In this document: positions 7,763-17,801 of the stretch, piece by piece | How positions within the stretch are numbered: the stretch's first letter is position 1 | How the letters are laid out: the number at the start of each line of letters is the position of its first letter | Origin: Candidatus Poribacteria bacterium | GTDB lineage: Bacteria; Poribacteria; WGA-4E; PCPOR2b | NCBI GenBank assembly: GCA_028819845.1 | Contig: JAPPKS010000017.1 | Coordinates: 62,001 to 126,000, forward strand | DNA: 64,000 nt | Reading direction: 5' to 3' | Position numbers and translations under genes: made by a program | Notes under the pieces: model-generated | Database searches by the model: none | What the model was told of the DNA's origin: nothing | The model's input: only the letters and a program-made list of their open reading frames with translations

Positions 7763-10261
7763 ATGACTCGTTACTTCATTTCAATTTCACTGATATCCGG
7801 TTCTATTATCGCGTACGAAATTACCCTGATGCGCCTTTTCTCTATCGGCCAGTGGGGTCATTTCGCTTACATGATTATCAGCCTTGCGTTGCTCGGATTT
7901 GGTGCAAGCGGGAGCGTGATTTTCCTCGCGCAGGATTGGCTGATGAAGCGTTTTCAATGGTCCTACAGTATTTCCGGGATAATATTCTCAATCAGCGTCC
8001 CCATTTGTTTTGCCTTGAACCAGAATGTGCCATTTAACCCGTTTATGCTAATCTGGCAGCCGGGCCAAATGCTGTCCCTTCTCGCGCAATACCTCATACT
8101 ATCCGTCCCATTTTTTTTCGGCGCAGCGTGCATCGGCGCGGCGCTGCTGCGATTCAACCGACACGTAAATCGGCTCTATTTTTTCGACCTCCTCGGGTCG
8201 GGAATCGGTGCGTTCGGCGTTGTTTTTTGCATGTACGTGGTTCCTCCCACCGCCATTCTCATCGTGATTTCAGCCATTGGGATATGTGGAGTCTTAATCT
8301 CTAATTTGGGTGGACTAAAAACCCATTGGCGCGGGATAGGTCTGATTACAGTCGGCGGCGCACTATTTATCGGCTGCTTGTTGCTCAAGCCAATCTCAAT
8401 AAAAGTTTCACCGTACAAGGGTCTGAATGCTGCACTGAACTTTCCTGATGCGGAACTGCTTAGCAAGGCAAACAGTCCACTTGGCGCTTTGCACGTTGTT
8501 CGGAGCGAGTCGATTCGATCTGCGCCAGGCTTAAGCTTGACATCACAACACCCGATACCGCGGCAATTGGGTGTATTCACTGACGCAGACGCGATGACTG
8601 CAATCACCAAATTCGATGGAGACCTATCGAAACTGGCTTATCTGGACGACACAACTTCGGCATTGGCGTACCACCTGCTCAAGAGGCCGCGTGTATTAGT
8701 GTTAGGCGCAGGCGGCGGGAGCGACGTTCTCAACGCCTTATATCACAGCGCAAGTTCCGTTGACGCTGTTGAATTGAATCCCCAAATCGTCAATTTGGTG
8801 GAGAAAGTGCACGGGGATTTCGCAGGGAATATTTACGCCTCGAATTCGGCTTATCCGGTTCGAGTTTACAACGCTGAGGCGCGGGGATTTGTGCAATCTA
8901 TCGCGGGGAAATACGATCTCATTCAAATCGCACTGTTGGATTCTGTGAATGCGTCCGCCGCGGGCACACACGCCCTAAGTGAAAGCTATCTTTACACGGT
9001 AGAGGCAATTACGGAACTCTTGCAACATCTGAATCCCAACGGTATCGTGTCAATTACGCGCTGGTTGAAAACGCCGCCGCGAGATATGATTAAGCTGTTT
9101 GGTACAGCGGTCGAAGCACTCGAGCGGAACGGCGAGCAAAATCCCGCTGAAAAATTAGTCATGATTCGTGGCTGGCGAACAGGTACACTCCTGATTAAAA
9201 ACAGTCGTTTCCATCCGCATGAACGGGCGATAATTCGCAATTTTTGCGGCGAGCGTTCTTTCGACACCGCCTACTATCCCGACATGGGTGAATCAGAGGC
9301 AAACCGGTATAACCAACTAACCGAACCAATCTATTTCCGCGCAGCACAGTCGATTCTGTTCGAGAATCGAAAGCGGTTCTACAGCGAGTATCTATTTTAC
9401 ACCCGTCCCGCGACCGACGATCGCCCGTATTTTTTTCGTTTTCTTCGGTTAGATTCGCTATTTCAAATGATTCGCGCAGCCGGCAGGAGTTCCATCCCGT
9501 TCATTGAGTGGGGTTATCTACTTCTTATTGCAACCCTGCTGCAAGCTGTTTTAGTGGGATTCATCCTAATCCTCGTGCCGCTAATCCTTTCAAAGCGCCA
9601 ATCCGTGTGTATTACCCGACAAGGTAGGGATACAACTTCTCGAACACCAACCAGTGGTCAACCGCGTAGAATCAAATATTGGAGTATACTCGGCTATTTC
9701 TTCAGCTTGGGCGCCGCCTTCATGTTTATTGAGATGGCGTTCATTCAGAAATTCCTTCTCCTGCTCTCCCACCCGACTTATGCCGTCGCGGTCGTGCTCA
9801 GTGCATTTCTTGTTTTTGCAGGGTTAGGCAGTTTTTTCTCGCTGCGATTCAGGGACACAATCCTAAAATTCAAAGTAAAATTTCCGCTGCGGTATCCCAT
9901 TCCCGTTGCAATCGGCGTGTTATCGGCAATTGCGCTGCTCTATCTCCTCTTGTTTAACCCAATCTTCCATCGTTTCCTGGCAAGCCCGGACCCGATAAAA
10001 ATAATAGTCTCAATTTCACTCATTGCCCCGCTGGCGTTTTTTATGGGAATGCCGTTTCCGCTCGGGATAGACCTGCTGAGAAATCGCAATCCACACCTGA
10101 TCGCGTGGGCATGGGCAATAAACGGTTATGCTTCAGTGGTGAGCGCAATTCTGGCAACCTGCCTTGCAATTTCATTTGGGTTTAGTACTGTAATCCTGGC
10201 GGCAATTGGCATTTATATTGCCGGAGCAGTGATAGTTCCGCGTTTAGATTCAAAGGAATAG
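7763..10261 (+). CDS. Polytopic membrane protein with spermidine-synthase-like domain
   Basis: An 832-aa protein. Residues 1-220 hold about seven hydrophobic spans (for example FAYMIISLALLGFGASGSVI and LLAQYLILSVPFFFGAACIG). A cytosolic Rossmann domain follows, with VLVLGAGGGSDVL (near residue 313) and DAVELNPQIV, the SAM/dcSAM-binding motifs of spermidine synthase-like proteins. Residues about 595-830 form a second set of membrane spans. This membrane/SpeE-like/membrane arrangement is common in bacteria but its reaction is not established, and it should not be called a spermidine synthase on this evidence. No clear ribosome-binding site precedes ATG 7763. Confidence 0.8.
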   Translation: MTRYFISISLISGSIIAYEITLMRLFSIGQWGHFAYMIISLALLGFGASGSVIFLAQDWLMKRFQWSYSISGIIFSISVPICFALNQNVPFNPFMLIWQPGQMLSLLAQYLILSVPFFFGAACIGAALLRFNRHVNRLYFFDLLGSGIGAFGVVFCMYVVPPTAILIVISAIGICGVLISNLGGLKTHWRGIGLITVGGALFIGCLLLKPISIKVSPYKGLNAALNFPDAELLSKANSPLGALHVVRSESIRSAPGLSLTSQHPIPRQLGVFTDADAMTAITKFDGDLSKLAYLDDTTSALAYHLLKRPRVLVLGAGGGSDVLNALYHSASSVDAVELNPQIVNLVEKVHGDFAGNIYASNSAYPVRVYNAEARGFVQSIAGKYDLIQIALLDSVNASAAGTHALSESYLYTVEAITELLQHLNPNGIVSITRWLKTPPRDMIKLFGTAVEALERNGEQNPAEKLVMIRGWRTGTLLIKNSRFHPHERAIIRNFCGERSFDTAYYPDMGESEANRYNQLTEPIYFRAAQSILFENRKRFYSEYLFYTRPATDDRPYFFRFLRLDSLFQMIRAAGRSSIPFIEWGYLLLIATLLQAVLVGFILILVPLILSKRQSVCITRQGRDTTSRTPTSGQPRRIKYWSILGYFFSLGAAFMFIEMAFIQKFLLLLSHPTYAVAVVLSAFLVFAGLGSFFSLRFRDTILKFKVKFPLRYPIPVAIGVLSAIALLYLLLFNPIFHRFLASPDPIKIIVSISLIAPLAFFMGMPFPLGIDLLRNRNPHLIAWAWAINGYASVVSAILATCLAISFGFSTVILAAIGIYIAGAVIVPRLDSKE

Positions 10262-10294
10262 CACCTTAGCCATGCCCGTGAAACGGTAATCCTG

Positions 10295-10323
10295 TTTACC
10301 TAGTCTATGGTGTGTGATATAAT
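10295..10323 (+). promoter_or_regulatory. Candidate promoter upstream of the kinase/PhyH pair
   Basis: TTTACC and TATAAT (10318-10323) are separated by 17 nt. It lies about 165 nt upstream of the kinase start, which leaves a leader with no recognised structure. Confidence 0.4.
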
Positions 10324-10489
10324 TGACGGAATTTAAACCGTGTAGTTTTACAACTCTTCCTACGGCATTATTGAGCGGCGATGCAACGCACTCACGCTCG
10401 TAAGTTTCCAGGGCTTGGGGACTTTTCCGCTTGGCCGCACGACGGTGGGAGGCGCCGCCGTAACTTGGTATTCACTCGGGAGGACATAG

Positions 10490-11182
10490 ATGCGAATTTT
10501 TATAATCGGCTGCGAGTATGCTGGCAAAACGACGCTAGTTAACGGAATCACCGATTGGATTGCGCAAACCATGGGAAGCTATACCGGCTGCCACGACCAC
10601 TTCACGCTGCCAAATGTGGGTCAAGGAGAAGCTACGGACGAAATCGAAGAGACCGTTATGGAACTCCTTGAGAAAGTCCCTTCGTTTGTCGAACAGTTTC
10701 AGCGATTCCAATTCGTTTATCATCTGCAGCCTGTGCTTTACCATCGCGATGATTTCCTGATTGAAAACTGGTACTACGCCGACGCTGTATATGTACCGCT
10801 GTATTATCCGAATCTCGGCGGACACGACCGCCAATACCTTGCGCGGTTCATCGAAAGCGATCTAAAAGTTTTGGCGCCGGATATGGTATTGGTACTCGTG
10901 AAAGCGTCGCCGGATGTTATCCGCAATCGCATGCGTCAGCAACCGCGTCCCCGGTGCCCCCTCAAGAATTCGCAGGATATCGAAACCGTGTTAGATCGCT
11001 TTCAAGAAGTCTATACTAACTCAATAATCGATGCAAAAATCTCCGTAGATACAACTAGCACCTCAGCCTCGGAGACGCTACAGGATTTTGTGCGGCAAGT
11101 GGAACCTCATTTGCGGCCTGTGGACCGGCAGCGAATTCTCAGCCATCAGACGCTGGAACAGGCAACATCCACCACGCGATAA
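10490..11182 (+). CDS. P-loop nucleoside/nucleotide kinase-like protein
   Basis: A 230-aa protein beginning MRIFIIGCEYAGKTTLVNGI, whose GCEYAGKTT is a Walker A loop. A hydrophobic strand (LAPDMVLVLVKASPDVIRNR) and the Arg-rich lid PRPRC follow, as in thymidylate or deoxynucleoside kinase-like folds. GGGAGG about 8-13 nt before ATG 10490 is a good ribosome-binding site. The PhyH gene begins 54 nt downstream, so the two probably share a transcript. The phosphoacceptor is unknown. Confidence 0.7.
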   Translation: MRIFIIGCEYAGKTTLVNGITDWIAQTMGSYTGCHDHFTLPNVGQGEATDEIEETVMELLEKVPSFVEQFQRFQFVYHLQPVLYHRDDFLIENWYYADAVYVPLYYPNLGGHDRQYLARFIESDLKVLAPDMVLVLVKASPDVIRNRMRQQPRPRCPLKNSQDIETVLDRFQEVYTNSIIDAKISVDTTSTSASETLQDFVRQVEPHLRPVDRQRILSHQTLEQATSTTR

Positions 11183-11236
11183 ATTGCGATACCGGGACAG
11201 CCTGCGCAAGATAGTTTGTTCAAGGAGATAACAACA

Positions 11237-12418
11237 ATGAAGGTTAATCCCCAACAGATACTTGATGACGGCTTCATCATTCTACGCAGTGTCATTCCGC
11301 CTGAACGGTTAAATCAGCTGCGCGACAGTTTTGAAATCACGGTTGAACGGCAAAAGGCAATCTGGGCGCAAAACCGCAAACCCGATGCGCCGCCCGGCGG
11401 TGAATGGGAGACCAGTCCACAGCCGCGGGTAATGTTTTCCAACGTTGCAGACAAAGCAACCGCTGACACAATTGAGTTTTGCTTGCACGAAAATACACGC
11501 GGTGTTAGCCGCCAACTAATGCGGTCGAAGGAAGCAACCGTCACGCTAATGGCGCTCATGTGCAATCCCGTGCGAGACCATGGGCCGTCGCACTGGCATC
11601 GCGACATTCACCCCATCGATCAAGCTCCGTTGGGCGGTTTACAGTCGGACATGCTAGAAAATGCCCTGGGCTATGTGCAATGGAACATACCTCTTTATGA
11701 TGATGACGTGCTGTGGGTTGTACCGGGCAGCCACCGCCGATCCAATACGGACGAGGAGAACCGCCAGTTGCTTGAAAATAGCCGCGTTCCGCTTCCGAAC
11801 GGCATTCCAGTGGAACTCAAAGCCGGGGACGCCGTTGCCTATACCAATACAATCTTTCATTGGGGCAGCGACTACAGTCCCAAACTCAGGCGAACAATTC
11901 ATCTCGGCTACCGCGCGTTTGGAGGTCCCATCTTTCCGTATGTCGCTCACCCGTATTGGAGATTGGATTTTGGCGAGTATCTTTCGCCCCGGGGACTAGA
12001 GATCTTCGAAGGATATTGCAACCTACTCGAGGAAGAGTGCAATCGTATCGTGTCGGTGTTTCAAGCAATGATTGACAAAGATGCTGACGCATTTCGCGAA
12101 GGAATTGCCGCACTCCATCCGGGCGAGAGTGGACGGATGGTGTGTGTCACGCTGTTATCCAAATTTGCGTATAAGATTCGATTTAAGCCGCCAGGATACG
12201 GAGGGGATATTACAAGGTCGCAAGAGATTGGCAACCGCTTTTCGCCGGAGCAGATTGAAACGCTCTGGAATCGGTTCGCGCCATTGGACGCAAAACTCCA
12301 GTCGGATACGGAGCAGTACCTCCCCGGTTTTCAGTCCGGTCCGATGCGATATTACTTTTACGAAATGCCGTCTGATTTTGGCATAGAAGAATTTATCGCA
12401 AGTTGGGATGCTAGATAG
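11237..12418 (+). CDS. Phytanoyl-CoA dioxygenase (PhyH) family protein, copy 3 (divergent)
   Basis: A 393-aa protein. The start is set at ATG 11237 because AAGGAG (11222-11227) lies 9 nt upstream; a longer frame from 11216 lacks such a site. MKVNPQQILDDGFIILRSVIP is the usual PhyH N-terminus (D-G-F/Y-x-I/V). The metal HxD is in SHWHRDIHPI, and the distal His and Arg are in NTIFHWGSDYSPKLRRTIHLGY. It has little resemblance to the two close copies at 3-7 kb beyond the fold. It is coupled to the kinase upstream. Confidence 0.85.
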   Translation: MKVNPQQILDDGFIILRSVIPPERLNQLRDSFEITVERQKAIWAQNRKPDAPPGGEWETSPQPRVMFSNVADKATADTIEFCLHENTRGVSRQLMRSKEATVTLMALMCNPVRDHGPSHWHRDIHPIDQAPLGGLQSDMLENALGYVQWNIPLYDDDVLWVVPGSHRRSNTDEENRQLLENSRVPLPNGIPVELKAGDAVAYTNTIFHWGSDYSPKLRRTIHLGYRAFGGPIFPYVAHPYWRLDFGEYLSPRGLEIFEGYCNLLEEECNRIVSVFQAMIDKDADAFREGIAALHPGESGRMVCVTLLSKFAYKIRFKPPGYGGDITRSQEIGNRFSPEQIETLWNRFAPLDAKLQSDTEQYLPGFQSGPMRYYFYEMPSDFGIEEFIASWDAR

Positions 12419-12530
12419 TGCGTGTAATTGCAAGCACAACGTAAAAATTCTTTTGCACAGTGCTTCATTTTTCTCCCGTCTTCTATAGCCCCCGTAATAT
12501 TATTTAGGAGTGCGCCACCAGGCCTTGTAG

Positions 12531-12549
12531 GCGGGGCATCTTGCCCCGC
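12531..12549. repeat. GC-rich intergenic hairpin
   Basis: GCGGGGCA, a TCT loop and TGCCCCGC form a perfect 8-bp stem. A degenerate relative occurs at 36912-36936 (CGTAGGCAGGG...CCCCGC), so this is a dispersed intergenic palindrome. Confidence 0.7.
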
Positions 12550-12572
12550 GTGCAACACCACGCCGTGTAGGC

Positions 12573-12615
12573 GGAGATCAAGTGACTGAATAGAATCAAC
12601 TGAACGAATAGCGAA
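12573..12615. repeat. Degenerate copy of the 23-bp GATCAAC repeat
   Basis: GAGATCAAGTGACTGAATAG is followed by a near-consensus 23-mer at 12593-12615 and GGCGA. It is related to the arrays at 38059 and 38721 and to the copies at 45275 and 62951. Confidence 0.7.
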
Positions 12616-12723
12616 GGCGAGCGTAAATCTCATGCGATAGAATTTCTTTAAGATTTAGCGCCTCAAACGCCCAAGAATTCCTTTGCCGCCCATTACTCAA
12701 CCAGGCTCTTAAGAGCAACAACA

Positions 12724-13365
12724 CTAATGGGAAAAATGCTCAAACACAAAAGCGAAAATTCCCAAAATAACCAGAAGCGCGCCGGTAATTCCCCGCTCAT
12801 GGTGTTCTAAGAAATGAGAATGGAACCGCTCAACACCTCTCCGACCCAAATCGACCAGCAGTAACATGCCAAGGACAGTTACGACCAAGTAGATAATTGA
12901 AACTGCGCTAATGCCGAACCAGCCCAATGCGCTTGCCGAAAAATAGTAAACCTCAATCTCGATACACGGAGAAAAGAACATCGCGGCGGCTAACGAGGTA
13001 ACAATCGCGAACTTCGATTTCCGCGAAATGTTTTCGTTGTTCACGTGGTGATGCGCGTGGTTGGCTTTTGAATCCAACACCAAATAAATCACGCCCAAAC
13101 AAAACAAAATCGACGGCGCCACAATGTGCGCAAACAGCTCATAGGATTCGGAGATTTTGAAGCCGATAAATCCGACAACAATCCCGATGAGAATTGTGCT
13201 CAACGAATGGGCAATCCCGGTAATTGCCGTGATGCCCAGCGTTTCGCGGCGTGACCACTGTTCAGTCTTCCCGATTGCAACCAACGGAATCCAATGATTG
13301 GGAATTAAAGCGTGAACTATGCTTAACAAAAAGCTGCCCGCGAGGACCTGTATTGCGCCTCCCAT
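12724..13365 (-). CDS. Polytopic membrane protein, NicO/RcnA-like
   Basis: A 213-aa protein with about six hydrophobic spans. Points of resemblance to nickel/cobalt efflux proteins are the N-terminal HALIPNHW, the GIAHSLSTILIG helix, and a His-rich cytoplasmic loop (NHAHHHVNNEN, about residues 112-122). FSPCIEIEVYYFS in the second half carries polar, potentially metal-coordinating residues within a membrane span. The family assignment is by pattern; TauE/SafE-like transport is an alternative. It stands alone on the minus strand. GGAGAAG about 10 nt upstream could serve as the ribosome-binding site. Confidence 0.6.
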   Translation of the reverse strand: MGGAIQVLAGSFLLSIVHALIPNHWIPLVAIGKTEQWSRRETLGITAITGIAHSLSTILIGIVVGFIGFKISESYELFAHIVAPSILFCLGVIYLVLDSKANHAHHHVNNENISRKSKFAIVTSLAAAMFFSPCIEIEVYYFSASALGWFGISAVSIIYLVVTVLGMLLLVDLGRRGVERFHSHFLEHHERGITGALLVILGIFAFVFEHFSH

Positions 13366-13714
13366 CTCTGTTCTTCTCCGCGTTCAATTGACGTGATAAA
13401 GAATTAAGGAATGGCCTTACGACCGCCCGAAAACCCGCTCTTGGTACGCCTTGGGATTACCAATAAGCCCTTGGGGAATTGCTGAATAATTCGTTCCGAT
13501 ACGGATTTCATATGCACATCGCACTGATGTCTACATTTTTTCCGCGGAGCAGTCGGAGGTTAACCTAATTTCACTTGTGTGATATAGTATATACAATCCG
13601 AAGTTATTCAGCAACCCTTTTCGCAACAAACGCAAAACCAGAATTCCAGCAGACCAACGGATGCAAAAACAACCTGTGGCAATTTGCTTATCATCGAAAA
13701 GGAGGAATCTCCCA
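13366..13714. other. Intergenic between divergent genes; candidate promoter
   Basis: TTAACC (13560-13565), a 17-nt spacer and TATAGT (13583-13588) could drive the TolB-like gene. Nothing else was recognised. Confidence 0.4.
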
Positions 13715-14701
13715 ATGAAAATGGCCCAAATGAACCGAATCACGTATTTGCGTGTCCTGACCGTGGCGATTGGCTTTGTCCTCACGTCGGTCAATCAAGC
13801 CCAATCCCTGGACTCAATGATTGCCTTTTCATCAGACCGTGACCACCCCGGTGGAAATCATGACATCTTTGTAATGAAACCTAATGGGTCTCAGGTACGC
13901 AATCTTTCGAATAATCCACTGTCACACGATCAGTCCCCCGCTTGGTCGCCAGATAGGACGAGAATCGCATTTCAGGCGGAACGCGACGGAAACAATCCCG
14001 AAATCTACGTAATGAATGCTGACGGCAAGAGCCCTGTTCGGCTTACGTCAAACCGATTTTTAGATGTCGATCCCAGTTGGTCTCCAGATGGACGGAAAAT
14101 CGCCTTTGAGTATGGCGTTGGAGGGGTTGGAGGTTTAGAATTATACCTTATGGACCCTGACGGCAAAAACCGCTTCCGGTATCCGCTTAACCGTGGATTC
14201 GACCGCGATCCTAGCTGGTCGCCGGATGGACGGAAAATCGCCTTCACGTCATGGCGCGCTGGATTCAGAGATCTCGAGATTTTTGTTATGGACGCTGACG
14301 GCAGAAATCCGCACGTGGTTCGACTGACGGAATCCCCCGGATGGGATGTCAGTCCTAGCTGGTCGCCTAACGGGCGGAAAATTGCCTTCTCGTCAAATCG
14401 CGATGGAAACGGGGAGATTTATGTCATGGACGCTGACGGAAAAAACTCTGTCAGGCTTACGAGACATCCCGAGGATGACCATAGTCCTAGCTGGTCGCCT
14501 AACGGGCGTAAAATCGCCTTCTCGTCAGTGCGTGATGGGAACTGGGAGATTTATGTTATGAACGATGACGGCGGTAATCCGACAAATCTCACCCAACATC
14601 CGGCGGTCGATGTCAGCCCTGCATGGCCGCCGAATCCATTGGCGGTTTCTCCAAAGAAGCAATTATTGATGCTATGGGCGGCAATAAAAAACTCCCATTG
14701 A
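13715..14701 (+). CDS. Secreted TolB-like beta-propeller (PD40) protein, copy 1
   Basis: A 328-aa protein starting at ATG 13715, with AAAAGGAGG (13697-13705) 9 nt upstream. Residues 1-32 are a signal peptide (YLRVLTVAIGFVLTSVNQAQS). About six PD40/WD40-like blades follow, each built on SPSWSPDGRKIAFxSxRDGxxEIYVMxADG. This is the repeat of TolB and related propellers, used for protein or glycan contacts outside the cytoplasm. No catalytic residues are seen. The C-terminus ends soon after the last blade (SPKKQLLMLWAAIK), which is almost the same ending as in its paralogue at 17802-18794. Confidence 0.85.
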   Translation: MKMAQMNRITYLRVLTVAIGFVLTSVNQAQSLDSMIAFSSDRDHPGGNHDIFVMKPNGSQVRNLSNNPLSHDQSPAWSPDRTRIAFQAERDGNNPEIYVMNADGKSPVRLTSNRFLDVDPSWSPDGRKIAFEYGVGGVGGLELYLMDPDGKNRFRYPLNRGFDRDPSWSPDGRKIAFTSWRAGFRDLEIFVMDADGRNPHVVRLTESPGWDVSPSWSPNGRKIAFSSNRDGNGEIYVMDADGKNSVRLTRHPEDDHSPSWSPNGRKIAFSSVRDGNWEIYVMNDDGGNPTNLTQHPAVDVSPAWPPNPLAVSPKKQLLMLWAAIKNSH

Positions 14702-15486
14702 TCGACGCGGAATTATAAGCTGCTTACAATATCCCATAGCGATGCATAGAAACATCTCTATAACTTATACCTACTGCGTTTTCCTCATTGTGATTCTCGC
14801 GTTATTTCTTCGAGTGTCTCATCTCCGCGGATTCGATTAGAAGAGTTTAATTCGATTTCATTCGGCGAGAATTGTCCCACGTGACGAGTATTGAAATAGT
14901 ATTGGTTGCGTTATGCCCGATTCCATTCGGACAAGGGTTCACGCCTACAGCGTTCCATTGGCCAGTTTCAGTCTGCTCAATACTCAGCCGTCGCTCGATC
15001 AATTTCCCCGCAGTTGACGGGAGCTGGTTGCCATTACTAGTGCGCCACTTTCAATCTTCGCCAGTTTCATTTCGCAGTCGGCAAACCTTGTCAATATTTG
15101 AACAGTGGTGTAGCGTAATTGACACGATGCTGTCAACATTTCGCTGCATTGCCAATTCCGAATCTTCATCTCTCGTAATGGGCTACGCCTAAACCGCCCA
15201 AAAAGGTCTGTTCTTGCATCAATGGCACAGAATTTGCTTATTTATTCACAAAGATGTTCTTGATGACTGCAGCCATTGGGAATTTGGCGAATCGCAAAAA
15301 TGTTGTTCTATGTGAACATTTTCTTTTTATCCTTTGGTTAAGAATTTGCTTTCCGTATGAGATGGTGCAATCACCAACCGTTCGCATAACTTTCTCATTT
15401 TCCAACGATCACTCAATCCGAAGTCGTGCCCCCAAAATTGAAGTTTAGGAAATTAGCCGCCGAACGCAAATATGGAGGATAATCCG
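14702..15486. other. Intergenic, 785 bp, nothing recognised
   Basis: The longest gene-free stretch in the first half. A 106-codon frame at 14872-15192 (+) lacks domain similarity and a ribosome-binding site. I found no repeats or hairpins that match the families seen elsewhere. Confidence 0.5.
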
Positions 15487-17719
15487 ATGAAAAAAGCGAT
15501 GGTTCTGAAGTTTTGCCTATTATTCCTCTCCGCTCTATGTCTACCGCACAGCTTTGCCCAAGATTCACCGCAATGGGGTCTGCCCGAGGGCGCAAAAGCG
15601 CGCATCGGTAAGGGGCGCATAGGTGAAATACAGTATTCACCCGACGGCACTCGACTTGCGGTGGCTAGCAGTATTGGCATTTGGCTTTACGATGCGGCGA
15701 CCCATCAAGAAATCGCCCTGCTCACCGGTCATACAGGTTTTGTCACTAGCCTCGCCTTCAGTCCGAATGGTGAGATCCTCGCTAGTGCGAGTCGGGACTA
15801 TACCATCCGCCTGTGGGACGCCGATTCGGGAAATCACCTGCAAACACTCACCGGGCATGGGGATTGGGTCTTTAGCGTTGCGTTCAGCCCCGATGGCAAC
15901 ACCATCGCTAGCGCGAGTGGTGGAGACCGCACCGTCCGAATATGGGACGCCGATACAGGAAATCCCCTGCGAAGGCTTGAGGGGCATATGGGTGAAGACT
16001 GGAGCGTTGGTGCAGGAAGCGTTGCGTTCAGCCCCGATGGCAGCACCATCGCTGGTGCAAGCGGGCACGATTACGTCCGTATGTGGGAGGTTGGTACGGG
16101 GAAACACCTGCGAATCCTGAAAGGACATACGGAATGAGTAGAAAGTGTAGCGTTCAACCCCAATGGCAAAACCATCGCTAGTGGCAGCGGGGACAACACC
16201 ATTCGACTGTGGAACGCCGACACCGGAAAACACCTTCAAACGCTAAAAGGGCATACGTCTTTGGTCAAAAGTGTTGTGTTCAGTCATGATGGCAACATTA
16301 TCGCCAGTGCGAGTGGGGTATACCATCCGGCTTTGGGACGCCGATACCGGAAAACACCTGCATACACTTGAAGGGCATTCGGGTGACGTACAAAGCGTTG
16401 CGTTCAGTCCCGACGATGGCACTATTGCTAGTGGGAGTTGGGACAATTCCATCAGATTGTGGGACGCCAATTCGGGAAAACACTTGCAAACGATAACCGG
16501 CTATACGACTGAAGTCTATAGCGTTGCGTTCAGTCCGGACAGTGGCATCTTGGCAAGTGGTGGTAATGACAATACCATTCGTTTGACGGACGCGGAAACG
16601 GGAAAACTCCTGCGAACCCTCACGGGACACCAGTTCTCGGCCACTAGCATTGCCTTCAGTCCCGATGGCAGCACCATTGCAAGTGCAAGCGGGGACAATT
16701 CCATCCGTCTGTGGCACACCGATACGGGAAGGCACCTGCGAATGCTCAAAGGGCACACGAAAACGGTAACCAGTGTCTCGTTTAGTCCTGATGGGAGCAC
16801 CATCGCCAGTGGGAGTAGGGACAACACCGTCCGATCGTGGGACGCCGATACGGGAAAACTCCTGCGAACCCTCAACGGGCATACTAAACACGTCAATAGC
16901 GTTGCGTTCAGCACCGACGGCAGCATCATCGCCAGTGGGAGTGGGGGCCATACCATCCGATTGTGGGACGCCGATACGGGAAAACATCTGCGAACCCTCA
17001 ACGGACATACTAATCACGTCAATAGCGTTGCGTTTAGCCCCGATGGCAGCATCATCGCTAGCGGGGGTTCGGACAGAACCATCCGTCTGTGGCATACAAA
17101 CACGGGAGTATTTATGCGAAAACTCCTCGGGCATATCGAATCAATCAACAGCCTCGCCTTCAGTCCCGATGGACGCACCCTCGCAAGTGCGGGTGGAGGC
17201 TGGAGTTTGGATTACGCCATTCGGCTGTGGGACATTGAAACCGGAAAACACCTACAAATGCCCGTCGGGCATTCCTGGATTGTTACTACCGTTGGTTTCA
17301 GTCCCAATGGACGCAAACTCGCAAGTGGGAGTTGGGACGGTACCGTCGTGCTCTGCGAACTGGACTCTTCAACCGAATTAGGCGTAAAGCCGCTGACAAT
17401 ACGGACCACTACACTTGGACGCATCAAACGCACAGCCCTACTGCAGAATTATCCCAATCCGTTCAACCCCGAAACCTGGATACCTTACCAGTTGGCAGAC
17501 GATGCCGACGTAACCTTGAGCATCTATGACCAGAACGGTCATATCGTCCGCACCCTCGACATTGGACATCAAAAGTCGGGAGGATACCGAGACAGAGCAA
17601 GCGCAGCATATTGGGACGGTCGCAACCAAAACGGAGAACGCGTCGCTAACGGCACCTATTACTATCAACTCAATGCGGGAGATTACACCGCGTCACGCCG
17701 GATGGTGATTGTCAAGTAG
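15487..17719 (+). pseudogene. Secreted WD40-repeat protein with sorting-type tail, disrupted
   Basis: Originally one protein of about 740 aa. ATG 15487 has GGAGG 8 nt upstream and encodes a signal peptide (MKKAMVLKFCLLFLSALC...AQDS). WD40 blades follow ([37 protein letters not shown]). An in-frame TGA at 16135-16137 falls where the blades usually have Trp or a similar residue (GHTE[stop]VESVAF). Blade sequence resumes in the same frame to about 16318, where GGG-G-TATACC lacks 2 nt relative to GGG-GAC-TAT-ACC and the frame shifts. From 16319 the second frame continues through about nine more blades to a C-terminal segment (NYPNPFNPETWIPYQLADDA ... NGTYYYQLNAG) resembling FlgD-like/T9SS type A sorting domains. 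Assembly error cannot be excluded. Confidence 0.8.
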
Positions 17720-17801
17720 CATCGCACGATTGGGGTGAAAACCGAGTAAGCAAATCAACCAATACAATCTCAGAATGAATCCTAACTAGGAGGTTAAACT
17801 C

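Larger units (their letters stand above)
12419..12723. other. Intergenic between convergent genes, repeats only
   Basis: Contains an 8-bp perfect hairpin (12531-12549) and a degenerate member of the GATCAAC...CGAATAG repeat family (12573-12615). No gene is visible. Confidence 0.6.

Noticed and set aside
7763-10261. Genuine spermidine synthase
   Set aside because: The Rossmann domain is embedded between many membrane spans, and no polyamine gene is adjacent, so the reaction cannot be claimed.
14872-15192. 106-codon frame in the 14.7-15.5 kb gap
   Set aside because: Low-complexity Ser/Phe-rich translation without domain or start signals.
16135-16320. Programmed frameshift or TGA recoding in the WD40 gene
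   Set aside because: No slippery heptamer is visible at the shift, the fault is a 2-nt loss next to a separate nonsense codon, and TGA ends many other genes here.
15637-17134. Long antisense frames in the WD40 gene (200-278 codons)
   Set aside because: They arise from the repetitive composition of the sense strand; the translations have no domain and follow the repeat period.
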